From Bacillota bacterium (GTDB lineage: Bacteria > Bacillota > Sulfobacillia > JAJYWN01 > JAJZPE01), in the NCBI GenBank assembly GCA_036504675.1, contig DASXUT010000159.1, forward strand, positions 1-47,487: 47,487 nt of DNA. Reading direction: 5' to 3'. The notes under the pieces were generated by a model. That model was not told where the DNA came from. It saw nothing but the letters and a program-made list of their open reading frames with translations, and did not search any database. This document shows positions 41,592-47,487 of the stretch, piece after piece. Within the stretch, counting starts at the first letter, position 1. Every line of letters begins with the position of its first letter. The position numbers and the translations under genes were made by a program.

Positions 41592-43145
41592 TCACCAGGC
41601 GTCCTCGAAGTGGAAGTCACCGAGGTCATAGTCATCATCATCGTCTTCCAGGACGGCCGCGCCGCCAGGACTGACCTTGCCGTTGCGCTGCGTCGAGGGG
41701 ACCGGCTTGGCCAGGGCCGGCCGTTGCTTCGGCCGTCCGTCGGGCCCACTCTTCCGGCGGGCGCCGGCCGAGGTCTGCTCGCCACCACCGGCGGCCGACC
41801 CCTGCTCGCCCTGGCGCAGCCTCTTGGGGATCATCTTCTTCTGGTCGATCAACCAGATGGCCAGGATCAAGGCAACCACGGTGATTCCGGCGGCCGCCAG
41901 GTAGGTCTGGAGCTTGCCGACCTTGACCCCCATGGCGAAAGCCGGCGGTCCGATGGCCACGCCGAAGAAGCGGACCGTCCCGTAGAGGGCCGTGACGATC
42001 CCCCGCTTCTCGGGGGTGGTGCAGCTGGTGACCATGGTGTTGACGGGCGGCAGGACCAACCCGCCGCCGATGCCCAGCAAGGCCAGGACGGCGATGACCG
42101 GAACGGGCTTGGTCAGGAAGGCCACCAGGGCCATGGAGATGGCGGTGAGGATCAACCCGACGACGACCGAGATCTTGAGTAGCTTGGTTATCTGCTTTTG
42201 AAGCAGGGTGCCGCTGATGTAACTGGTGACCGCCAGGGCCAGGACGGGAATAGCGATGATCAGGCCCTTGACCACTCCCTTGAGGCCATAGCGGTCCTCG
42301 AAGACGTCCGAGAAGTGGCTGAGGACGCCGAAGAGGAGCAGGAGGACGAGGCTGCCGGCCAGGAAGCAGCCGGCCAGCGAGGCCCCTTTCTTGGCGAAGA
42401 CCTGGCCGAGCCCGCGGAAGTAGGCCTTGGGCGAGATCTTCTGGGCCTTCTTGTTGCTCGGTTCGCGGACGAGGAAGAGGACCAGGAGGGCGGCCGGCAC
42501 GGCCGCCACGGAGTACACGAAGAAGGGCATGTACCAGGCGATCAAGCCCACGGCGGCCCCGGCGATCGGGCTGATCACCTTGCCGAGGCCGTTGGAGGCC
42601 TCCAGGGCCCCGAGGGCCTTCGTCCGCTCCTTGCTGGTGAAGATGTCGCCGGTCAGGGCCATGGCCAATTGGTAGGTCCCGCCGGCGCCGATGCCCTGAA
42701 TCACCCGCCCGGCCAGAATCAGGCCGTAAGCCTCCTTCTTGAGGAACAGGGCGGCCAGGCCGGCGATGAACCCGCCGGCCGCATAGGTGAAAAGGGCCGG
42801 GACGATGATGGTCTTCCGGCCCACGCGGTCGGACAGAAAGCCGGTGAAGGGGATGACGATCCCGGCCGGCAGGGAGAATAGCGTGATGAGCAGGCCGGCG
42901 TTGAGGGTGCTGGTCTTGAGGGCCGACTTTAGGGCCGGCAGGACCGGGATGAGCATTGAGTTGCCGAGGACCATGATGAAGGGGACGGTGCAAAGGGCGA
43001 TCAACTGGGTCCGTGTCGCGGCCTTCAAAGATCGTTTACCCCCATCCCTGAATGAACCCCGGCCAGCTAAAAAGGCCGGAACGGACGAAGCTAGCTTGCC
43101 CTTCGGTTTTGCGGGCGATACCGCCGGCAGATCTGGCGCGGTCAT
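41592..43145 (-). CDS. MFS transporter (12 to 14 spans) with acidic C-terminal tail
   Basis: Major-facilitator drug/solute exporter of 517 residues. ATG at 43145 is chosen because GGGGAG is 7 bases upstream and a terminator for another gene lies further up. The N-terminal ~50 residues are soluble. Spans then begin at RTQLIALCTVPFIMVLGNSMLIPVLPAL. The MFS motif A is GFLSDRVGRKTIIV, and motif C-like sequence is GLGKVISPIAGAAVG. The last ~70 residues are a basic then acidic tail ending LEDDDDDYDLGDFHFEDAW, not usual for the family. Relatives include proton-driven antiporters of the EmrB/BltE group; the substrate is unknown. Confidence 0.88.
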   Translation of the reverse strand: MTAPDLPAVSPAKPKGKLASSVPAFLAGRGSFRDGGKRSLKAATRTQLIALCTVPFIMVLGNSMLIPVLPALKSALKTSTLNAGLLITLFSLPAGIVIPFTGFLSDRVGRKTIIVPALFTYAAGGFIAGLAALFLKKEAYGLILAGRVIQGIGAGGTYQLAMALTGDIFTSKERTKALGALEASNGLGKVISPIAGAAVGLIAWYMPFFVYSVAAVPAALLVLFLVREPSNKKAQKISPKAYFRGLGQVFAKKGASLAGCFLAGSLVLLLLFGVLSHFSDVFEDRYGLKGVVKGLIIAIPVLALAVTSYISGTLLQKQITKLLKISVVVGLILTAISMALVAFLTKPVPVIAVLALLGIGGGLVLPPVNTMVTSCTTPEKRGIVTALYGTVRFFGVAIGPPAFAMGVKVGKLQTYLAAAGITVVALILAIWLIDQKKMIPKRLRQGEQGSAAGGGEQTSAGARRKSGPDGRPKQRPALAKPVPSTQRNGKVSPGGAAVLEDDDDDYDLGDFHFEDAW

Positions 43146-43192
43146 CGGCGCACTCCCCACGGGGAGATCCAGTTGCAGCACCGGGGGACGCC

Positions 43193-43234
43193 GCAAAAAT
43201 GAGACCCTGAGGGCAAGAGGCACCTCAGGGTCTC
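43193..43234 (-). terminator. Terminator between the small Cys-rich gene and the MFS gene
   Basis: Perfect 12-bp arms GAGACCCTGAGG / CCTCAGGGTCTC; on the - strand followed by ATTTTTGCGG. It lies about 80 bases after the stop of the small gene and 48 bases before the MFS start, so it may also regulate the MFS gene. Confidence 0.85.
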
Positions 43235-43315
43235 TCATTTTCGACCGTCGGCCGGCCGACTGACACCCCATCCGTCTCAGGTTCCCGGCCAGGAGCGGCG
43301 GACCTACCGCCTGGG

Positions 43316-43528
43316 TCAATCGAGCGGCGAAAAGGCTCCAGCGGAATCCCGCTGATTCAGCGGAAACTCCGGACACCCGCGGCACTGGCCCACGGAGGGC
43401 AGGATTTCGTCGGGCCCCCGTGCAGCCCCGAGCTCCGGGTCGGTCGCCGGCGGAATCCCATAGGCCTCGAGACCGCAGAACGAAACCCACCCGTAAATGG
43501 ACTGGTACTCGCTACGATGCCGGCACAA
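43316..43528 (-). CDS. Small Cys-rich protein of unknown function
   Basis: About 70 residues from TTG 43528 (AAAGGGG 9 bases upstream; ATG 43537 directly abuts that site). It begins CRHRSEYQSIYGWVSFCG, continues LEAYGIPPATDPELG, and has GQCRGCPEFPL near the end. Four cysteines and a histidine could form one metal site. Codon use is strongly GC-ending, and a terminator follows. No family recognised, but the sequence looks like a real conserved small protein. No signal peptide. Confidence 0.6.
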   Translation of the reverse strand: MCRHRSEYQSIYGWVSFCGLEAYGIPPATDPELGAARGPDEILPSVGQCRGCPEFPLNQRDSAGAFSPLD

Positions 43529-43701
43529 GGATGGCATCCCCTTTCCCGATCCGCCCTTCAGTCCTCTTGCCCGCCAAACTGACTGCAGTAAGTATTATTC
43601 GGCACGAGCAGCGTCTGTTCCTCTAATCTTTAGAAAATTCAATCCCATGGGCGTCTGGGCGGCCGAGGGGCATCCGGCGGGGGCCGCCAATACAATGAAG
43701 A

Positions 43702-43727
43702 ATGGCAGGACCCTCGAGTCCTGCCAT
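43702..43727. terminator. Hairpin upstream of the glucosaminidase gene
   Basis: ATGGCAGGAC / GTCCTGCCAT, perfect 10-bp stem with a 6-base loop. The - strand side is followed by TCTTCATTGTATTG. No gene ends into it on that strand, so it may be a leader structure of the + strand gene. Confidence 0.45.
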
Positions 43728-43759
43728 CACGAACGGTCATCCCAGGGGGGAATCCGCCC

Positions 43760-44434
43760 ATGACCACCGTCACCATCGGAACCCTGCTGGCCCTGGTGGG
43801 GGTGCTCCTGGCCGTCACCCTCAGACTGACGCGGGTCGGACCGACTCCGGCCCCCGAGCCGCCACCCCTGCCACCCGAACCGACCCCAGGACCGAGCCCG
43901 GGGCCCACCCCGGCGCCCCCGCTTCCGAGGACCTACACCATCGACAGCGACCTTCGGCCGCCGGGCGGCGTCACCGCGCCTGAGCTGGACGCGTTCTTCC
44001 GCGGCTACCCCTTGGAGGGCCTGGGCCGGTCGTTTGTCGCGGCGGAAGCGAAGTACGCCTTGAACGCCGTCTACCTGTCGGCTCACGCGGCCTGGGAGAG
44101 CGACTACGGGCGCAGCAAGATCGCCCGGGACAAAGATAACCTCTTCGGCTACGGCGCTTCCGGCCCGGACCCCTACGCCAACGCCAGGACATTCCCGAAT
44201 TTCGAGGCCTGCATCGACTTCGTGGCCGGCTACGTCGCCCGGGCCTACCTGGACCCGGCCGGTCAGTTCTACGGCGGGGCGCCGTCCCTGCGGGGAATGA
44301 ACGTCAACTACGCCACCGATCAGAACTGGAAGAACGGCATCGCGGCCCTGATGAACGAAATCGCCCGGCCCGCCCCGCGGGCTCAGGTCACCAAGAGCTC
44401 GGCTTCACCGGTCAGGATCTTCTCCCCTCGCTGA
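43760..44434 (+). CDS. Exported glucosaminidase (GH73-type) wall hydrolase
   Basis: 224 residues. One N-terminal membrane anchor (TIGTLLALVGVLLAVTLRL) and a Pro-rich spacer (PEPPPLPPEPTPGPSPGPTP) are followed by a mannosyl-glycoprotein endo-beta-N-acetylglucosaminidase-like domain: GVTAPELDAFFRGYPLEGLGRSFVAAEAKYALNAVYLSAHAAWESDYGRS, with the catalytic Glu in AAWESDYG, then NLFGYGA and NYATDQNWKNGIAALM. Likely trims peptidoglycan outside the cell, for instance during growth or sporulation. AGGGGGG precedes the ATG. The 3' end overlaps the convergent gene by 52 bases, which is unusual. Confidence 0.88.
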   Translation: MTTVTIGTLLALVGVLLAVTLRLTRVGPTPAPEPPPLPPEPTPGPSPGPTPAPPLPRTYTIDSDLRPPGGVTAPELDAFFRGYPLEGLGRSFVAAEAKYALNAVYLSAHAAWESDYGRSKIARDKDNLFGYGASGPDPYANARTFPNFEACIDFVAGYVARAYLDPAGQFYGGAPSLRGMNVNYATDQNWKNGIAALMNEIARPAPRAQVTKSSASPVRIFSPR

Positions 44435-45645
44435 TTGAAGCACTCGGTGCTGAGGGTCAGGCGGCGTTTCTCGGCATTGACCGCGGTCACCTCGGCGACT
44501 ATGGTAACCGTGTCGCCCATGGTCACCGGGCGCAGGAACCTGGCATCCTGCCGCAGATAGACGCCACCGGGTCCGGGCAGCCTCATCCCCAGGGGGGCGG
44601 AGACCAGCGCCGCGGTCAACATCCCGTGGCCGATCCGCCCCCCGAAGCGGGTCTTGGCCGCGTAGTCCTGGCTCAGATGGATCGGGCTGTAGTCCCCGGT
44701 CAGGCGGGCGAAGGCTTCGATGTCCTCGGCCGTGATGCGGCGGTGATAGACCGTCTTCTGCCCGACGGCGAAGTCGGTCATCGGGCGAGGCTCGATGGGC
44801 GGCGCGGACCCCCGGCCGACTTCCTCGGCGAACTCGGTGACCAGCCGGACGACCTCGTCCGGCTTTTCGATTTGGGGGGAGTGCCCGCAGCCCTCGACGA
44901 AGGCCAGCCGGGACCGGGGGATGGCCTCGGCGGTCCGGACCATCGGGGCCCGCGGAATGAGCCGGTCCTCGGTCCCGACGATGACCAGGGTCGGCCGGCT
45001 CAGGGCATGCAGCCGGCCGAAGACGGCGAACCCCTCCATGGTCACCACGTTATCGGTGAAGACGTGCTGGTCGGCCGCGGCCGCGTCGGCCACCACCAGC
45101 CGGAAGAAGTCGTCCCGAGGCGCCGTGGGCATCGCCCTGGAGACGGCTTCGGCCAGCAACTCCGGGTCCTCCTTGAGATGGAAGAAGGCCTCCCGGCCGA
45201 GGCGTCCGAACCTCAGCCCGTCGGCCGGCACCGGGTCGACCAGGACCAGCGCCTGGACATCGTCGGGGTGCTCCAGGGCGTAGGTCATGGCCACGGCTCC
45301 GCCCAGCGAGTGACCGACCAAGATGAAGGAGCCGGGCCGGGTGGACTCCACCAGCCGCCCCAGGTCGGCCGCATATTGGTTGATGGCGTAACCCGCCGCC
45401 GGATGCGAGCTGCGGCCACAGCCCCGCAGGTCTGGGGCGATGACCCGCCACCCCGCGGGGAGTCTGGATAGGAACGGGCGCCACCAAGCCGACGAGGCCA
45501 GGTCGCCATGGATCAGGACGAGGGTGACGGCCGGGCGACCGGCCCCGGGGGCCGTGTCCGACACCGTCTTGGCGGCCGGTCCCACGGACGGGGTGGTCTC
45601 ATCCAGGTAATGCAGCACGAAGTCGGAGAGCGTCAGGTCCGGCAC
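44383..45645 (-). CDS. Alpha/beta-hydrolase fused to a MaoC-type hydratase domain
   Basis: 420 residues from a GTG preceded by GGAGGTG. The N-terminal hydrolase (about 1-270) shows LVLIHGDLASSAWWRPFL, nucleophile GHSLGGAVA (about 113), acid GTEDRLIPR and histidine GCGHSPQIEKPDEV. The C-terminal hot-dog domain (about 285-420) carries the (R)-hydratase motif DYSPIHLSQDYAAKTRFGGRIGHGML. MaoC domains hydrate enoyl-CoA; the hydrolase could release the acid or act on an ester. Both halves keep their catalytic residues. Fusion of these two enzymes is uncommon; a single gene on its own, so the pathway is unknown. Confidence 0.85.
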   Translation of the reverse strand: MPDLTLSDFVLHYLDETTPSVGPAAKTVSDTAPGAGRPAVTLVLIHGDLASSAWWRPFLSRLPAGWRVIAPDLRGCGRSSHPAAGYAINQYAADLGRLVESTRPGSFILVGHSLGGAVAMTYALEHPDDVQALVLVDPVPADGLRFGRLGREAFFHLKEDPELLAEAVSRAMPTAPRDDFFRLVVADAAAADQHVFTDNVVTMEGFAVFGRLHALSRPTLVIVGTEDRLIPRAPMVRTAEAIPRSRLAFVEGCGHSPQIEKPDEVVRLVTEFAEEVGRGSAPPIEPRPMTDFAVGQKTVYHRRITAEDIEAFARLTGDYSPIHLSQDYAAKTRFGGRIGHGMLTAALVSAPLGMRLPGPGGVYLRQDARFLRPVTMGDTVTIVAEVTAVNAEKRRLTLSTECFNQRGEKILTGEAELLVT

Positions 45646-45838
45646 CGGTCAGCACCTCCGGGAGTTGGCTTTCCCTTTCACCATTCGGCGTCTGGCGACC
45701 TTACCCTTTTGTCCGCTCGACCGGGCCTTCGCCCGGCCGGCTGGCTATGGGTTTCCGCATCGGCGGGCAGAATAGGACCGTATCTTCGGATTGCCTGCAG
45801 AAAGCAACCGCTGTCCGCGGAATGAGGAGGGCGAACCT

Positions 45839-46231
45839 TTGACCAATCGAGCTCTCAAGGCCGTCCTGGCCGTCCTCGGTCTCCTTTTCCTGGCCTGGCT
45901 GGTGGTGGGCTGGCCGGCCGGGATGTGGGGCCCGGGCGCCGCCGGCCGATTTGGAATGCACCCGATGGCCCGCTGGATGATGGGCTACGGCTGGGCCGGA
46001 TGGCGCGGCGGGGCCTGGGCGCTGGCCTTCATGTTCCTCTGCTGGGCCCTCGTGATCGCCGGGGCCTACCTAGTCATCCGCTGGCTCTTGGCCCAGAGCC
46101 GGGTGGCCACCCGACCCGGACAGGCCGACCAAGCCCTGGCCATCCTCCGCGAGCGCTACGCGCGGGGCGAGGTTGGCGAGGAAGAGTATGACCGGGTCAG
46201 GCAAAACCTCGAGGGGGGTGGTCGACCGTGA
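45839..46231 (+). CDS. Membrane protein with SHOCT domain
   Basis: TTG at 45839 is chosen because GAGGAGGG lies 7 bases upstream. 130 residues: first span KAVLAVLGLLFLAWLVVG; a Met/His/Trp/Gly-rich loop (GMHPMARWMMGYGWAGWRGG); second span LAFMFLCWALVIAGAYLVI; then a short cytoplasmic SHOCT motif DQALAILRERYARGEVGEEEYDRVRQNL. SHOCT segments are thought to mediate oligomerisation. Met/His-rich loops often go with copper handling, but nothing else here supports that. Coupled to the next gene by a GTGA overlap. Confidence 0.85.
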   Translation: MTNRALKAVLAVLGLLFLAWLVVGWPAGMWGPGAAGRFGMHPMARWMMGYGWAGWRGGAWALAFMFLCWALVIAGAYLVIRWLLAQSRVATRPGQADQALAILRERYARGEVGEEEYDRVRQNLEGGGRP

Positions 46232-47079
46232 GCGAGCCAAGGGCGGCTTCCCCCCGCCGCAACCGGTTCCCGACCCTCGCCCTGGCCCTCATCCTCGTCG
46301 GCCTGGCCGGTATCGGGCTGTTCCGCTTCTACACGACCCGCTACTATCGTCCCCTGGGCAGCGCCTCCGGCATCGGCCGGGACGGCTACTACGGGTGGCC
46401 GATGGGTCCCGGCGCCGGCGGGCGGGGCTGGGGGCTGGCCACCGGCAAGGACATCGGCACGGACGCCGCCCGTAAGGCGACCACCGACTTCCTGGCCACT
46501 CTGAACAACCCCGACCTGACGGCCACCGAGCTCTGGAAGTTCAAGGGCACACCGTACTATGCGGTGGTGACCGAAAAGAGCACCGGTCGGGGAGCCTTCG
46601 AAATCCTCGTCGACCGGGCCGGCGGCCGGGTCTATCCGGAGATGGGGCCGAACATAATGTGGAACCTCAAGTATGGCACCGCCTGGGACTATGGGATGCA
46701 GCGGATGATGGGCTCGGGGATGATGGGACCGGGTCAGGGCAACTACGGCTTGATCGGCCCCGGGGGCCCGTTGGGTTCGGGCGGGACGTTGCCGGGGACG
46801 GGGGCCGGCGGGACGGGCGCCGGCGCGGCGGCGGGCAACGACGGGGCGACGATGACCGTGTCCGAGGCCGATGCCAGGACCAGGGGCGACTCCTTCCTGA
46901 AAGCCAACGCCAGTGGCTTCACCCTTGGTCCGAAGGCCCTGGCCTTCTATGGCTATTACAACTTCACCGTCCTGAGCGGCGGAAAGCCTTACGGCATCCT
47001 GAGCGTCAACGGGTTCAGCGGCCAGGTCTGGTTCCACGCCTGGCACGGTCCGGCCGAGGGGGTCGTCCCGGTGACCTGA
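46228..47079 (+). CDS. Membrane-anchored PepSY-like protein, Met/Gly-rich
   Basis: 283 residues from GTG (GAGGGGGG upstream). One N-terminal span (TLALALILVGLAGIGLF), then an outer part. Two PepSY-like repeats are suggested: DAARKATTDFLATLNNPDLTATELWKFKGTPYYAVV..GAFEILVDRAGGRVYPEMGP and SEADARTRGDSFLKANASGFTLGPKALAFYGYYNFTVLSGGKPYGILSVNGFSGQVWFH. They are joined by a flexible segment with a Met-rich patch (MQRMMGSGMMGPG) and a Gly-rich run. PepSY domains often act as chaperone or inhibitor modules. Operon partner of the SHOCT protein; the terminator at 47106 closes the unit. Confidence 0.8.
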   Translation: MSEPRAASPRRNRFPTLALALILVGLAGIGLFRFYTTRYYRPLGSASGIGRDGYYGWPMGPGAGGRGWGLATGKDIGTDAARKATTDFLATLNNPDLTATELWKFKGTPYYAVVTEKSTGRGAFEILVDRAGGRVYPEMGPNIMWNLKYGTAWDYGMQRMMGSGMMGPGQGNYGLIGPGGPLGSGGTLPGTGAGGTGAGAAAGNDGATMTVSEADARTRGDSFLKANASGFTLGPKALAFYGYYNFTVLSGGKPYGILSVNGFSGQVWFHAWHGPAEGVVPVT

Positions 47080-47105
47080 GCCCGGCGGACGAACGGGGAA
47101 TGCAA

Positions 47106-47135
47106 GCGACCCGGACCAAGAGCGGTCCGGGTCGC
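47106..47135 (+). terminator. Terminator after the PepSY-like gene
   Basis: Perfect 12-bp arms GCGACCCGGACC / GGTCCGGGTCGC with a 6-base loop; the T run downstream is weak (GGCGTTATTGG). Confidence 0.75.
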
Positions 47136-47159
47136 GGCGTTATTGGAGGGTTTGACGGA

Positions 47160-47219
<60 letters not shown>

Positions 47220-47224
47220 GGGTC

Positions 47225-47487
47225 TCAGATCGCCAGAGCGAGGACGATGACCCCGATCAGGATGATCAGCCAGGCGCTGAGGGCCTCGCCATGCCGCTCG
47301 AGAAATTCCAACCGCACCGCTCCCAGGCCTAGCAGGGATAGCCAGACGGCCGTCAGCATTGCTCCAATGGTGACGACGGCCCAGGCGGCCACCGCCCCGA
47401 GGGAGGTGAAGACGCCCCAGGTGCTGGCGGCGATGAAGATGGGAATGGATTCGGCGCACGGCCGGGCCCCGAGGAGGGCTCCAAGGC
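47225..47487 (-). CDS. C-terminal part of a membrane transporter (5' end off the window)
   Basis: The frame is open to the right edge and ends at TGA 47225. At least 87 residues: LGARPCAESIPIFIAASTWG, a span AVAAWAVVTIGAMLTAVWLSLLG, then FLERHGEALSAWLIILIGVIVLALAI. The xRPCxExIPIF..A motif and the closing span recall small-solute or metal exporters (UreH/HupE/cation-efflux-like), but the family cannot be fixed from this part. All spans are strongly hydrophobic, and codon use is normal for the window. Confidence 0.7.
   Translation of the reverse strand, partial: LGALLGARPCAESIPIFIAASTWGVFTSLGAVAAWAVVTIGAMLTAVWLSLLGLGAVRLEFLERHGEALSAWLIILIGVIVLALAI

Noticed and set aside
43086..43100. GAAGCTAGCTTGCCC also present, inverted, near 12200
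   Set aside because: A 15-base match between two places in 47 kb on both strands is expected by chance; at 43 kb it is ordinary coding sequence.

Overview
The window comes from a GC-rich, spore-forming, anaerobic member of the Bacillota (Firmicutes). Evidence seen in the sequence: an alpha/beta-type small acid-soluble spore protein with a sigma-G-like -10, an [FeFe]-hydrogenase maturation gene (hydG) with its TM1266-type partner, oxygen-sensitive 2-hydroxyacyl-CoA dehydratase-type subunits with their ATPase activator, strong AGGAGG-type ribosome binding sites, many Rho-independent terminators and frequent GTG/TTG starts. The lineage is an inference; I cannot name a genus.

Layout. 0-3 kb: end of a peptide/nickel-type ABC permease pair and a winged-helix Fe-S protein. 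3-10.6 kb: SASP, DUF421 membrane protein, then leftward genes for PlsY, a membrane protein, malate dehydrogenase, a comA / 35-aa membrane microprotein / yeiH operon (sulfite/sulfonate chemistry), and an ArsR-type regulator with AT-hook-like linkers. 10.6-15.8 kb: two gene-end remnants, an HD-GYP protein, and a metal-efflux unit (CadA-type ATPase plus CadC-type repressor with a near-ideal operator). 16-23.8 kb: a damaged stretch. A CoA-transferase, a GlcF-like and a GlcD-like gene all carry internal deletions and indels around an intact acyl-CoA dehydrogenase, followed by a nuclease-like gene and a CPBP protease split over two overlapping frames. 23.8-27.3 kb: polysaccharide deacetylase, metallophosphoesterase and FadD. 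27.4-32.3 kb: a small AT-richer island with a HigBA toxin-antitoxin pair, a decayed IS21 istA, an IS3 end fragment and exported-protein genes. 32.4-41.6 kb: an anaerobic metabolism block. It holds a DUF6125-like protein, a tiny zinc-ribbon protein, a DUF362/ferredoxin protein, two dehydratase/reductase subunits, the activator ATPase and a Cys-rich flavoprotein, facing a leftward TM1266-hydG operon that has a long structured leader. 41.6-47.5 kb: an MFS transporter, a small Cys-rich protein, a glucosaminidase, an alpha/beta-hydrolase-MaoC fusion, a SHOCT/PepSY membrane pair and the end of a membrane transporter.

The best candidates for something undescribed are the translationally coupled 35-residue membrane protein between comA and yeiH, the roughly 220-nt promoter-to-terminator leader in front of TM1266-hydG, and the cluster of internally deleted genes at 16-21 kb.
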